From Aquipseudomonas alcaligenes (GTDB lineage: Bacteria; Pseudomonadota; Gammaproteobacteria; Pseudomonadales; Pseudomonadaceae), in the NCBI RefSeq assembly GCF_900156545.1, contig NZ_FTNW01000002.1, positions 124,001 to 188,000 of the forward strand: a DNA stretch of 64,000 nucleotides, given 5' to 3'. Position numbers and translations under genes: made by a program. The notes under the pieces are model-generated. The model was not told the DNA's origin. It did no database searches and saw only the letters and a list, made by a program, of their open reading frames with translations. Of this stretch, positions 36,038 through 47,965 are shown piece by piece; position 1 is the stretch's first letter; each line of letters begins with the position of its first letter.

Positions 36038-37039
36038 ATGCTGCGCATTGCCCTGAACGGATACGGGCGCATCGGTCGCGCCCTGCTCCGCGCCCTGTTC
36101 GAGCGCGGATTGGAAAGCCAGATACACATCGAGGCAATCAACGAGACCGGCGACTTCAAGACCCTCGCTCACCTGACCCGCTTCGACTCCACCTTCGGCC
36201 GCTTCAACGGTCATGTGGGCCTGCACGACGACGTGCTGCAGGTACACGGCCAGTCGATTCGTCTGATCGGCGAAAAGGACATGACCCAGCTGCCCTGGAA
36301 GCAATTTGCCGTGGATGTGGTGGTGGATTGCACCGGCAAGGCCAAGAAGCGTGTCGTGGCGGAACAGCACCTGGCAGCAGGGGCACCGCGCGTGCTGCTC
36401 TCGCACCCACTGGACACGGCCGACCTGACCGTGGTGTATGGCGTCAACCATCACCTGCTGGGCAACCAGCAGATCGTCTCCAATGCCTCCTGCACCACCA
36501 ACTGCCTGGCGCCGCTGGCCCAGGTGCTGCACACCGCGGTGGGCATCCGCCAGGGACTGATAACCACGGTGCATGCCTACACCAACGACCAGAACCTGCT
36601 CGACAAGACCCACAACGACCTGTACCGGGCGCGCGCTGCGGCACTCTCGATGATCCCCACCAGCACCGGTGCAGCCAAGACCATTGGCCTGGTGATTCCC
36701 GAGCTGCACGGCCGCCTGGATGGCATGGCGGTGCGGGTGCCGACAGCCAACGTGTCGTTGCTCGATCTGACCTTTTGCAGCGAGCACCCGACCAGCCGCG
36801 AGGCGATCAATGACACCCTGCAGAAAGCCTCACGCCAGCTGCCGTTGGGGGTGATGGAATGCAACGACCTGCCGCTGGTGTCGACGGACTTCAACGGCTA
36901 CCCGGTGTCCTGCGTGGTCGACCTCAACCACACGCGGGTGCAGGGCAACGACCTGGTCAAGGTACTGGCCTGGTACGACAACGAGTGGGCCTTCGCCAAT
37001 CGCCTGCTCGACGTCCTGCTGGCCTGGATCAAGCCCTAG
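36038..37039 (+). CDS. Glyceraldehyde-3-phosphate dehydrogenase paralogue with E4PDH-like features
   Basis: 333 aa from MLRIALNGYGRIGRA. Active Cys152 in SNASCTTNC and catalytic His in TTVHAYTNDQN. The NAD-binding position reads INE (35-36) rather than GAPDH's ND, and DCTGKAKKR-VVAEQ, LSHPLDTADL and DFNGYP resemble erythrose-4-phosphate dehydrogenase. HAYTNDQN and ARAAALSMIPTSTGAAK are GAPDH-like. Glycolytic/gluconeogenic GAPDH or a PLP-pathway E4PDH are both possible. Convergent with the cysteine desulfhydrase-like gene. Confidence 0.88.
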   Translation: MLRIALNGYGRIGRALLRALFERGLESQIHIEAINETGDFKTLAHLTRFDSTFGRFNGHVGLHDDVLQVHGQSIRLIGEKDMTQLPWKQFAVDVVVDCTGKAKKRVVAEQHLAAGAPRVLLSHPLDTADLTVVYGVNHHLLGNQQIVSNASCTTNCLAPLAQVLHTAVGIRQGLITTVHAYTNDQNLLDKTHNDLYRARAAALSMIPTSTGAAKTIGLVIPELHGRLDGMAVRVPTANVSLLDLTFCSEHPTSREAINDTLQKASRQLPLGVMECNDLPLVSTDFNGYPVSCVVDLNHTRVQGNDLVKVLAWYDNEWAFANRLLDVLLAWIKP

Positions 37040-37049
37040 GCCGGGCGAC

Positions 37050-38141
37050 TTACAGACCGCAACGGGGAATGTCGGGCAAGGCGCCGCCCTGCTCGACGCA
37101 GGCGGCGACGCGCTCGATCAGCAGCGCCAGCTCATAGCCCTGCTCGGCCAACCAGGCATCGCAGTAGTAGCTGGTGGCGTAACGATCGCCGCCATCGCAG
37201 AGGATGGTCACCACAGAACCGCGCTCGCCCAGCTCGACCATCTGCCGCGCCGCCAGCAGCGCACCGATCAGGTTGGTGCCGCTGCTGGCTCCAACCCGCC
37301 GATTCAAGCGCCGCGCCAGGTAGTGCATGGCGGCAAGTGACAGCGCGTCCGGCACCTTGCACACCGCATCCAGCACCTGCGGCATGAACGAAGGCTCCAC
37401 CCGCGGCCGGCCGATACCCTCGATGCGCGAGCCGCAGTCCAGGGTCAGGCTTCGATCGCCGCTGACGTAGCTGTCGAAGAACACCGAACGCTCGACATCG
37501 GCACAGAGCACGCGGGTGGCATGCTGGCGGTAGCGCACATAGCGCCCCAGGGTCGCCAGGGTGCCACCGGTACCGGGGCTGGAGACCAGCCAGCTCGGCT
37601 CGGGGAAGCGCTCGTGACGCATCTGCTGGAAGATCGACTCGGCGATGTTGTTGTTCGCCCGCCAGTCGGTGGCGCGCTCGGCGTAGGTGAACTGGTCCAT
37701 GAAGTGCCCGCCACTCTCGCGGGCCAGGCGCACGGATTCCTCGTGGATGCGCGTGGGGTCGTCGACCAGGTGGGTCTGGCCGCCGTAGAAGGCGATCTGC
37801 GCCAGCTTCTCGCGGGCGGTGGAGGCCGGTACCACGGCAATGAAGGGCAACCCCAGCAGGCGCGCGAAGTAGGCCTCGGAGATGGCCGTGGAGCCGCTGG
37901 ACGCCTCGATCACCGGGGCACCAGGCTTGAGCCAGCCATTGCACAGCGCATAGAGGAACAGCGAGCGCGCCAGGCGATGCTTGAGGCTGCCGGTCGGGTG
38001 GCTGGATTCGTCCTTGAAGTACAGCTCGACACCGGGCAGCCCCGGCAACGCCAGGGGAATCAGGTGGGTGTCGGCACTGCGCTGGAAGTCCGCTTCGATG
38101 ATGCGCACGGCCTCGCGGGTCCAGCGGCGAATATCGGTCAT
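37050..38141 (-). CDS. PLP-dependent Cds1-like L-cysteine desulfhydrase
   Basis: 363 aa fold-type II PLP enzyme, cysteine-synthase superfamily. PLP Lys in SLKHRLARSLFLYAL, phosphate loop GTGGT, and EASSGSTAISEAYFARLLGLPFIAV. DWRANNNIAESIF and SRIEGIGRPRVEPSF match my memory of mycobacterial Cds1, which degrades cysteine to sulfide, pyruvate and ammonia. A cysteine-synthase-like reaction cannot be excluded. It is 10 bp after a DMT exporter gene on the same strand, probably one operon. Confidence 0.85.
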   Translation of the reverse strand: MTDIRRWTREAVRIIEADFQRSADTHLIPLALPGLPGVELYFKDESSHPTGSLKHRLARSLFLYALCNGWLKPGAPVIEASSGSTAISEAYFARLLGLPFIAVVPASTAREKLAQIAFYGGQTHLVDDPTRIHEESVRLARESGGHFMDQFTYAERATDWRANNNIAESIFQQMRHERFPEPSWLVSSPGTGGTLATLGRYVRYRQHATRVLCADVERSVFFDSYVSGDRSLTLDCGSRIEGIGRPRVEPSFMPQVLDAVCKVPDALSLAAMHYLARRLNRRVGASSGTNLIGALLAARQMVELGERGSVVTILCDGGDRYATSYYCDAWLAEQGYELALLIERVAACVEQGGALPDIPRCGL

Positions 38142-38151
38142 CGTAGGCTCC

Positions 38152-39060
38152 TTAGTCCAAAATGCCCGCCGGTGGCGGGGCTGCGCTGCGCCACTGGCTC
38201 AGCGCCACCCCCACGAACACCAGGGCGGCGGCGGCGTACTGCGCCGGGGTCAGGCTTTCCCCCAACAGCAGCGCGGCGAAGATCAGGGTGAACACCGGCA
38301 ACAGATTGGTGAAGCCCGATGCCTGGCTGGCCGGCAGGCGGCTGACACCGAAGTTGTAAAGGCCGTAGGCGCCAACCGTCACCACGATACCCAGATAGAC
38401 GACCGAGCCGACGCCGAGCAGGCTGAACTGGCTTGGCAGCGGCTCGGTGATCAGCGCCAGTGGCAGGAAGAACAGGGAACCGATGAAGGCCTGCATGGCG
38501 GTGAGAATGAACGGCGAGTAACGCTCGGAGAGGAACTTCAGCAGCAGCGTGTAGCAGGTCGCGCAGAGCATGGCGACGAACTCGTAGAAGTTGCCCAGCA
38601 GTGGGTTCGGCGCATGGGCATCGGCTTCGCCGGCCAGACTCAGCCAGATGGCACCGAGTACCGCCAGCAGGAAACCGGCCCAGGTGCTGAGCGCGACGCG
38701 CTCGCGCAGGAAGGTGAAGGCGCCCACGGCTACCAGCAGCGGCAGCAGCGCGGTGATCATGCCGGCCTGGGTGGCACTGGTGTGCTGCAGCGCCAGGGCC
38801 TCGAAGATGAAGTACAGGCAGGGCTCGCAGGCGGCCAGGGCGAGCAGGTAACGCCAGTCACCCGGGCGATAGTCGAGGCGGCCGCGCCAGCGCCAGGCCA
38901 GCAGGAACACCAGGCTGCCCAAGGCCATGCGGCCGAAGATCACCCACATCGGCGGCAGCTCGGCAAAGGCGAACTTGAGGGCGATGAACGAACTGCCCCA
39001 CAGGGCCATGGCCAACACCAGGCACGCCATCGCGAACAATCGTCCCTGCCGGGCCATCAT
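38152..39060 (-). CDS. EamA/DMT-family exporter
   Basis: 302 aa, ten membrane segments as two EamA repeats (ALWGSSFIALKFAF near the start; GFTNLLPVFTLIFAALLLGE near the end). Start placed at the first ATG of ATGATG, 5 nt after GAGG. Some EamA proteins export cysteine and O-acetylserine; the downstream cysteine desulfhydrase-like gene makes a thiol amino acid a reasonable substrate guess. Confidence 0.87.
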   Translation of the reverse strand: MMARQGRLFAMACLVLAMALWGSSFIALKFAFAELPPMWVIFGRMALGSLVFLLAWRWRGRLDYRPGDWRYLLALAACEPCLYFIFEALALQHTSATQAGMITALLPLLVAVGAFTFLRERVALSTWAGFLLAVLGAIWLSLAGEADAHAPNPLLGNFYEFVAMLCATCYTLLLKFLSERYSPFILTAMQAFIGSLFFLPLALITEPLPSQFSLLGVGSVVYLGIVVTVGAYGLYNFGVSRLPASQASGFTNLLPVFTLIFAALLLGESLTPAQYAAAALVFVGVALSQWRSAAPPPAGILD

Positions 39061-39143
39061 TACCACCTCATCGGTAAATGGCTCAGTCTAGGCGGCAGGC
39101 GCAGGCGCCGACAGGCACAGCGGCGCGGAGAAACTGTGCCGCC

Positions 39144-39476
39144 TCACTGTTCCCAGGGCTTGCCACGCGTTTTGGGGTCCAGCGGCAGCTGCTGCAGCAC
39201 CGCTGCCTTGGCCAGCATATAAGCGCTGACCGGGGCGCTGATGAACAGGAACAGGCTGATCAGCAACTCATGCAGGCTGAAGCCCTTCTCGCTGAAGGAG
39301 AAGAACAGCAGCGAAGCCACCACCATGCCACCAATACCCAGGGTGGTAGCCTTGGTCGGGCCATGCAGACGGGTGAAGTAGTCAGGCAGGCGATACAGAC
39401 CGATAGCGCCAACCAGCACGAAGCCGCTGCCAAGCAGCAGGAACAAGCTGATGAGTAACTCCAGCCACAAGCTCAT
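39144..39476 (-). CDS. mnhG: Mrp/Sha Na+/H+ antiporter subunit G
   Basis: 110 aa with three membrane segments. GLYRLPDYFTRLHGPTKATTLG is the MnhG signature. Last gene of the six-gene antiporter operon, overlapping mnhF by 4 bp. Needed for complex assembly. Confidence 0.94.
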   Translation of the reverse strand: MSLWLELLISLFLLLGSGFVLVGAIGLYRLPDYFTRLHGPTKATTLGIGGMVVASLLFFSFSEKGFSLHELLISLFLFISAPVSAYMLAKAAVLQQLPLDPKTRGKPWEQ

Positions 39477-39742
39477 TCGATGATGTCTCCACGCAGCATG
39501 TATTTGGCCACCGCCACGGTGCTGACGAAACCGAGCACGGCAATCAGCAGGGCGATCTCGAAAAACAGCTCGGTTCCCTGCCAGATGCCGTAAAGAATGA
39601 TCAAGGCGATGGCATTGATGTACAGCGTGTCCAGCGCCAGCGCCCGGTCCGGCAGGCTGGGGCCCTTGACCAGTCGCGCCACCGCCAGCAGCAGGGCAAC
39701 TCCCAGCAGAGTCAGACAGAGCGGAATCACGTAGCCAAGCAT
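39473..39742 (-). CDS. mnhF: Mrp/Sha Na+/H+ antiporter subunit F
   Basis: 89 aa, three membrane segments. VKGPSLPDRALALDTLYINAIALI is characteristic of MnhF. Overlaps mnhE by 16 bp and mnhG by 4 bp. Confidence 0.94.
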   Translation of the reverse strand: MLGYVIPLCLTLLGVALLLAVARLVKGPSLPDRALALDTLYINAIALIILYGIWQGTELFFEIALLIAVLGFVSTVAVAKYMLRGDIIE

Positions 39743-40227
39743 GGGAAAATCTCCTTCAGCGGTGCCTCGTAACGCTGCTTGATCTCGTCAATCATGGCCT
39801 GGGCGTCTGGCACATCCAGACCATGAACCAGCAGGGTGCGTCGATCCAGGCTGAGGTCGGCGGCCAGTGAGCCAGGCGTCATCGATACCACACTGACCAG
39901 AATGCTGATGGCCAACTCGCTTTCCAGCTCGATCGGCACCTCGACAAAAGCCGGATTCAGCTCACTCACCCGGCCCAGGGTCAGCCGGGCCACGTGGAAA
40001 TTGGCGACCAGAATGTCGCCGATCACCATCAGCAGATAGCGCAGCAGTCGCAGCGGTTTCCACGCACGCGGATGCTCAACCATTATCCCGCCAAGCAGCT
40101 GTGGGATAACGACGGCCAGGAAACCGCCCAGCAGCCAGTGGCCGAAGGCAATCGAATCCACCAGCAGCAACCAGGTGCACAGCAACAGCAGGCTCTGGGC
40201 CGGATGGGGCAGGAGTCGCTGCATCAT
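39727..40227 (-). CDS. mnhE: Mrp/Sha Na+/H+ antiporter subunit E
   Basis: 166 aa. Two N-terminal membrane segments, then a cytosolic part with PAFVEVPIELESELAISILVSVVSMTPGSLAADLS, the MnhE signature. Start overlaps the mnhD stop (ATGA). Confidence 0.94.
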   Translation of the reverse strand: MMQRLLPHPAQSLLLLCTWLLLVDSIAFGHWLLGGFLAVVIPQLLGGIMVEHPRAWKPLRLLRYLLMVIGDILVANFHVARLTLGRVSELNPAFVEVPIELESELAISILVSVVSMTPGSLAADLSLDRRTLLVHGLDVPDAQAMIDEIKQRYEAPLKEIFPCLAT

Positions 40228-41711
40228 GGTGCGGCCTCCGGAATGATCGAACGGTACAGCGGCAGGTCATGCAACTGCGCGGCGGCGGCCTGCGCGTAGT
40301 CCAGCAACGGCGCCGCCAGCAGCACCAGCAGCAGCGCGCAGGCCAGCAACAGCAGACAGGCAGCCAGGCGACCACGGTCCAGCTCGGCGCTGTCCAGGCT
40401 GCTCAGGCCGACCCGCCAGAATAGCGTACTGCCGGCACGACTCAGGGCCACCAGCACGGTGAGACCACCGAGCAGCAGCACGGCCCACAGCGCCAGCGAA
40501 GGCTGCGCCTGCAGCAACAACAGCTTGCCGAGGAAGCCGGACAGCGGCGGCAGGCCGATCACCGCGATGGCGCCGAAGAAGAACAGGCCACCGAGCAATG
40601 CAGGATGCTGCAGCGCCGGCCCTGGCTCCAGCGCGCCGCCCTTGTCACCGCGCTGGCGGGTGATGAGGTCGGCGAGCAGGAACAGGCCACCCGCCACCCA
40701 GGTGCTGTGCAACAGGTAATAGAGCCCGGCGGCATGCGCCTGCGGCGTACCACTGGCCACTGCGGCCAGCAGCGTGCCGGCCGACACCACCACCAGATAG
40801 GCCAGCAGCATCTGCAGGCTGCGCGCCGCCAGCACGCCGACTGCCCCCAGCGCCACGGTGGCCAGGGCCAGCGGCCAGAGCCAGACCTGGGTCAGGTGGG
40901 CCAGTTCGCCGGCGCCCGCGCCGAACATCAAGGTGGCCAGACGCAGGATGGCGTAGATGCCAACCTTGGTCATGATCGCAAACAGCGCCGCTACCGGCGC
41001 GCTGGCGGCGGCGTAGGCACGCGGCAGCCAGAAGTACAGCGGCAGCAGCGCCGCCTTGAGCGCGAACACCAGCAGCAGAAGCAGGCCGGCGGCGGCCAGC
41101 AGCGGCACCTGGTCGCCACTGGCCTGGGCCACCCGCGCCGACAGGTCGGCCATGTTCAGCGTGCCGCTGGCGCCGTAGACCATGCCCAGGGCAATGAGGA
41201 ACAGCGCCGACCCGGTCAGATTGAGGACCACGTAGTGCAGCCCCGCCCTCACCCGCTCCGCGCCCTGGCCGTGCAGCAGCAGCGCATAGGAGGCGATCAG
41301 CAGGATCTCGAAGAACACGAACAGGTTGAACAGGTCGCCCGTGAGGAAGGCACCGTTGATGCCCAGCAGCTGGAACTGGAACAGCGCATGGAAGCGCGGG
41401 CCGAGGCGGTCGTCGCCGCGCAGCGCATACAGCAGCGCAGCGCTCGCCAGCACCGCGGTGGCCAGCAGCAGCAAGGCGCTGAGGCGGTCGAGCAGCAGCA
41501 CGATGCCGAACGGCGGCTGCCAGTCACCCAGGGCGTAGACACGCAGCTGGCCGTCGTCCGCCAGCTGCAGCAGGTACAGGCTGAGCGGCAACAAGGCCAG
41601 GGTGGCGAGCAGCGACACAGTGCGCTTGAGGCGCTCGTGGGACGGCAGGATGAGCAGCAGCGCGCCGGCGAACAGCGGCAGCAGGATGGGCAGGATCGGC
41701 CAGTGACTCAA
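40224..41711 (-). CDS. mnhD: Mrp/Sha Na+/H+ antiporter subunit D
   Basis: 495 aa, about 14 membrane segments, homologous to NuoM/N proton-channel subunits. LTGDLFNLFVFFEILLIASYALL and the Lys-containing KAALLPLYFWLPRAYAAASAPVAALFA segment, carrying the ion-transfer Lys, are visible. Overlaps mnhC and mnhE by ATGA junctions. Confidence 0.95.
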   Translation of the reverse strand: MSHWPILPILLPLFAGALLLILPSHERLKRTVSLLATLALLPLSLYLLQLADDGQLRVYALGDWQPPFGIVLLLDRLSALLLLATAVLASAALLYALRGDDRLGPRFHALFQFQLLGINGAFLTGDLFNLFVFFEILLIASYALLLHGQGAERVRAGLHYVVLNLTGSALFLIALGMVYGASGTLNMADLSARVAQASGDQVPLLAAAGLLLLLVFALKAALLPLYFWLPRAYAAASAPVAALFAIMTKVGIYAILRLATLMFGAGAGELAHLTQVWLWPLALATVALGAVGVLAARSLQMLLAYLVVVSAGTLLAAVASGTPQAHAAGLYYLLHSTWVAGGLFLLADLITRQRGDKGGALEPGPALQHPALLGGLFFFGAIAVIGLPPLSGFLGKLLLLQAQPSLALWAVLLLGGLTVLVALSRAGSTLFWRVGLSSLDSAELDRGRLAACLLLLACALLLVLLAAPLLDYAQAAAAQLHDLPLYRSIIPEAAP

Positions 41712-42042
41712 GACGCACGCTCCTCATTGGGCTGCCCATCGACATGGTCGTTGCCCTGCTCCGCCAACCCGCGCAAGGCCAGGACCACCAGGAAAGCAGT
41801 CATGGCAAAACCAATGACGATGGCAGTCAGCACCAGTGCCTGCGGCAACGGATCGGCCGGATTGGCACTCTGGCCAATCACTGCCACGCCACCCGTCAGG
41901 CGGCCCATGGCGAAGAGAAACAGGTTGACCGCATAGGACAGCAGGGTCAGCCCCAGCACCACCGGGAAGGTGCGCCCGCGCAGCAGCAGGTAGACACCAC
42001 TGGCACTGAGCACACCGAGCGCAACGGCAAACAACGCTTCCA

Positions 42043-42043
<1 letters not shown>
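41708..42043 (-). CDS. mnhC: Mrp/Sha Na+/H+ antiporter subunit C
   Basis: 111 aa, three membrane segments, NuoK-like. LTLLSYAVNLFLFAMGRL and DPLPQALVLTAIVIGFAMTAF are the family blocks. It shares a TGATG junction with the preceding fused subunit gene. Confidence 0.95.
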
Positions 42044-44838
<2,795 letters not shown>

Positions 44839-45263
44839 GAATCTCCCCTATCCCGGCCCCGGCCTTCGGGCTGGGGCAAAACGTCTGTCTCCTCGCGCGG
44901 CCACAGCCTCGCAGGCGAAAGGCCTGATGCGATTATCCATAGCTATTAGAACCAAGCCATGGATAAATTATTACATTATGCTCGTAGGCAAAGCACCCGC
45001 CCGATTGGCATTCAGGCAGCCCAGTAGCTCACCGACACCCAGCGCCGCTGCAAAAAATACGGCCAGATGCTCGCCAGCCCGCCCCGCCGACAATAGCTGC
45101 TCTGCAACTGAGCCCCACCCGGGCTAACCAGCGGCGGTGAGGTAAGCAACGGCGAGCGCCAGGCCTACAGCATTGGACAAAGGTGCAGGCTGGAAGGCGA
45201 CCAGAGCGGCTATCAGCGAGGCTTCTCCGGTAGGGCCCGGGCTAACGGACCCTCTCCTGAACG
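44839..45263. other. 425-bp intergenic region before the Mrp operon
   Basis: No convincing gene. Bases 44930-44990 form an AT-rich promoter-like patch with the inverted repeat described separately. Bases 45000-45246 have coding-like composition on the minus strand but are interrupted by stops (e.g. TAG at 45124-45126) and have no start, so at most they are a gene remnant. Confidence 0.5.
44933..44966. promoter_or_regulatory. Inverted repeat in the Mrp operon promoter region
   Basis: TTATCCAT-N18-ATGGATAA, extended by GC/GC after one mismatch on each arm, 95-128 bp upstream of the mnhA start in the only AT-rich stretch. A regulator site for the antiporter operon is plausible; the protein is unknown. 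Confidence 0.45.
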
Positions 45264-45728
45264 TCAGTGGGTGACGCGACTGGTGCCGTCCACTGTCATG
45301 ATGCGAACCCGCTCACCCACCCGGAAAATCTCGTTTTCCTGCACGGCCTGGACGTAGGCACGCAGGCTGCCGTCGTCCTCGCGCACGGTAATCTCCACGC
45401 CCTGAGTGCGAGTCAGACCTTCCTCGGCGGCGGCCCCCAGCAGGCCACCTGCCACGGCGCCAATCACCGCCGCCACGGCCGATCCGCGTCCGCCGCCAAC
45501 ACCGCTACCAGCCACGCCGCCGATGACCGCACCGGCACCCGCACCAATCGGGGTCTTGGTCCCTTCGATCTGCACCGGTCGCAGCATCTCGATGGTGCCC
45601 ATGCGCACAGTCTGCACCTTGCGCGCCTCATCGCGACTGTAGGTATCGCCGGTCAGGCTTGACGCGCAACCGCCCAGAGTCAGGCTGAGGGCAACGAAAA
45701 CGGCAGTGAACAGCTTGGAATTGCGCAT
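45264..45728 (-). CDS. Glycine-zipper outer-membrane lipoprotein (SlyB-like)
   Basis: 154 aa from MRNSKLFTAVFVALSLTLGGCASS; lipobox LGG-C, then Ala at +2. A glycine-zipper 2TM segment (GAGAGAVIGGVAGSGVGGGRGSAVAAV region) occupies about 75-120, and the C-terminus is a small beta domain (VEITVREDDGSLRAYVQ). Envelope-integrity lipoproteins of this type are often induced by membrane stress. Divergent from the small membrane protein at 45904. Confidence 0.9.
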   Translation of the reverse strand: MRNSKLFTAVFVALSLTLGGCASSLTGDTYSRDEARKVQTVRMGTIEMLRPVQIEGTKTPIGAGAGAVIGGVAGSGVGGGRGSAVAAVIGAVAGGLLGAAAEEGLTRTQGVEITVREDDGSLRAYVQAVQENEIFRVGERVRIMTVDGTSRVTH

Positions 45729-45903
45729 CGGGTTATCTCCAGTTTGAGCGATGAATATTAGACAGCGAGCACTGCCAACTGTCACTCGCGAGGGACGATT
45801 TCCATCAGCACTCAACAGTATAGAGATGGGGTGCGACATCCGGCCCGCTATACACTCCCCACATCCGCGGGCAGGATCGGAGTAATCGTCTCGAGAGACC
45901 GCC

Positions 45904-46146
45904 ATGGACTACTTCATCGTCGCCATCACCACGATCGCCGGGTTGTACTTCCACTGGTGGCTATACGTACGTATCCGCCGCTGGATGGAACGCGACCTGG
46001 CGCTGTCCATGGCCGCCGGCGACCCGGCCATGCAGGAGTACATGCTGCAGCGCCTGGCCGAGGCCAAGGCTAGCGGCGTTCGCCGCGGGCAACTGGAGGA
46101 GTGGCTGCATCAGGCCGCATGCGAGTACCTGCAACGACGCCACTAA
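45904..46146 (+). CDS. Small membrane-anchored protein of unknown function
   Basis: 80 aa. An N-terminal hydrophobic helix (MDYFIVAITTIAGLYFHWWLYV) followed by an amphipathic, charged cytosolic helix (RIRRWMERDLALSMAAGDPAMQEYMLQRL). TATACAC about 50 bp upstream may be its -10 box. The stop overlaps the glycerate-kinase stop on the other strand (CTAA). Family not recognised. Confidence 0.7.
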   Translation: MDYFIVAITTIAGLYFHWWLYVRIRRWMERDLALSMAAGDPAMQEYMLQRLAEAKASGVRRGQLEEWLHQAACEYLQRRH

Positions 46147-47279
46147 GCCCGCGCCATACGCCACAGCCGCGCCAGATCACCGGCACGAGCCTGCAGTTCG
46201 GCCGCCGTGCTTGTCATGGCCTGTTCCAGGCTCTGCGGACCAGGACTGAGCGCAAAGGCGGCGTCGATATCCGCCGCATAGAGGGCCTGGTAGTCCTCGC
46301 CCAGGCTGCCCGCCAGCGCCAACACCGGCACACCTGCGGCGCGCGCGATGCGCGCCACTCCCACGGGCGTCTTGCCATGCAGACTTTGCGCGTCCAACCG
46401 CCCCTCTCCGGTGATCAACAGGTCGGCATCCTGCAGCGCGGACGGCAGGCCGGCGAGCTCGGCAACCAGTTCGATACCGGGCCGAAAGCGTGCGCCCATG
46501 AAAGCCCTTGCCGCAAAGCCAAGCCCACCCGCAGCGCCGGCACCTGGATAACGGGCATGATCGACGCCGATGGCGGCCGTGGTGACCCGCGCAAAATGTG
46601 CCAGCGCAGCATCCAGTAACTCGATCTGTTGCTCGCCGGCGCCCTTCTGCGGGCCGAACACCCGCGATGCGCCCTGCGGACCGCAGAGCGGATTATCGAC
46701 ATCGGCCGCGATCAGCAGCTCGGTATCCTGCAGGCGCGGGTCCAGACCGGAGGTATCGATGCGCGACAACCCGGCCAGCGCCAGACCACCAGGGCCCAGA
46801 TCATGTCCGGCAGTATCCAGCAGGCGCACCCCAAGGGCCTGTAGCAGGCCGGCGCCACCATCATTGGTGGCGCTGCCACCAAGACCGAGAATGATGCGCC
46901 GCGCCCCTGCATCCAGGGCCGTGCGGATCAGTTCACCGGTGCCGTAGCTGCTGGTACGGGTGGCATCGCGCTGGTCAGGTGGCACCAGATGCAGTCCGCT
47001 GGCCGCCGCCATCTCCAGCACCGCGCAGTTCTCCTCCGCCAGCCAGCCCCAGTGGGCCAGAACCGCCGTACCCAGCGGCCCTTGCACGCGTGACTCGCGG
47101 CGTTCGCCACGGCAGGCGGCCAGCACGGCGTCGACGGTACCTTCGCCGCCATCGGCCATCGGGCAAAGTACGCATGTCGCGTCGGGGAACACCTGCAGCC
47201 AGCCGCGCGCGATGGCGGACGCCACTTCAGCGGCGGCAAGACTCTCCTTGAAGGAGTCGGGTGCGATGACGACCTTCAC
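46143..47279 (-). CDS. Glycerate kinase
   Basis: ATP-dependent glycerate 2-kinase of the GarK/GlxK family, 378 aa from a GTG giving the family start (V/M)KVVIAPDSFKESL. PMADGGEGTVDAVL, GLGGSATNDGGAGLLQALG and GEGRLDAQSLHGKTPVGVA are signature blocks. Feeds glycerate from glyoxylate or allantoin metabolism into glycolysis. It starts 7 bp after pdxH and is probably co-transcribed with it. Confidence 0.93.
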   Translation of the reverse strand: MKVVIAPDSFKESLAAAEVASAIARGWLQVFPDATCVLCPMADGGEGTVDAVLAACRGERRESRVQGPLGTAVLAHWGWLAEENCAVLEMAAASGLHLVPPDQRDATRTSSYGTGELIRTALDAGARRIILGLGGSATNDGGAGLLQALGVRLLDTAGHDLGPGGLALAGLSRIDTSGLDPRLQDTELLIAADVDNPLCGPQGASRVFGPQKGAGEQQIELLDAALAHFARVTTAAIGVDHARYPGAGAAGGLGFAARAFMGARFRPGIELVAELAGLPSALQDADLLITGEGRLDAQSLHGKTPVGVARIARAAGVPVLALAGSLGEDYQALYAADIDAAFALSPGPQSLEQAMTSTAAELQARAGDLARLWRMARA

Positions 47280-47286
47280 GCCGTGC

Positions 47287-47934
47287 TCAGGGCGCCAACC
47301 GCTCGCGCAACCAGACATCCCCCTGCAGCCGATAGTTCAGGCGATCATGCAGGCGGCTGGGGCGCCCCTGCCAAAACTCGATGCGCTCGGCCAGCAGGCG
47401 ATAGCCACCCCAGTGCGGCGGGCACTCCGGGGCACGATCAAGGAAGCGCCGCTCGGTTTCGGCCAGCAATTGCTGCAGTTCCTCGCGATCCTTGATCACC
47501 CGGCTCTGCGGCGATGCCCAGGCCCCCAGGCGGCTGCCCAGCGGTCGCACCTGGAAGTAGGCATCCGACTCCTGTTCCGAAACCTTCTCTACCCGCCCTT
47601 CAATGCGCACCTGCCGCTCCAGGCTGGGCCAGAAGAAGGTCATGGCAGCAAAGGGCCGCGCAACGAGTTGCTGGCCCTTGGCGCTGTCGTAGTTACTGAA
47701 GAAGGTGAAGCCGCGCTCATCCAATCCCTTGAGCAGCAATACCCGGCAATGCGGCCGCCCCTCTTCATCGACCGTGGCGAGGGTCATGGCATTGGGTTCC
47801 ACCGGCAGTTGCTCGGTCTTGACCGCGTCGTCGAACCAACGACGGAACAGCGCGAAGGGCTCGGCCGGGGCCTGGGCTTCGTCGAGTCCGTCGCGGGTAT
47901 AGTCGCGACGCATGTCGGCAAGGGTCTGGGTCAT
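47287..47934 (-). CDS. pdxH: Pyridoxamine/pyridoxine 5'-phosphate oxidase
   Basis: FMN enzyme that makes pyridoxal 5'-phosphate. 215 aa from [19 protein letters not shown] after GAGGA; the upstream open frame is unsupported. [37 protein letters not shown] and C-terminal RLHDRLNYR are the family motifs. It sits upstream of glycerate kinase. No regulatory element seen. Confidence 0.97.
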   Translation of the reverse strand: MTQTLADMRRDYTRDGLDEAQAPAEPFALFRRWFDDAVKTEQLPVEPNAMTLATVDEEGRPHCRVLLLKGLDERGFTFFSNYDSAKGQQLVARPFAAMTFFWPSLERQVRIEGRVEKVSEQESDAYFQVRPLGSRLGAWASPQSRVIKDREELQQLLAETERRFLDRAPECPPHWGGYRLLAERIEFWQGRPSRLHDRLNYRLQGDVWLRERLAP

Positions 47935-47965
47935 GCGCACATCCTCTTCCAGTGATGCCGCGAGC

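Noticed and set aside
45000..45246. Coding-like minus-strand stretch upstream of the Mrp operon
   Set aside because: Short hydrophobic peptides can be read in more than one frame but with stops (TAG at 45124-45126) and no start or family match. Too weak to call a pseudogene.
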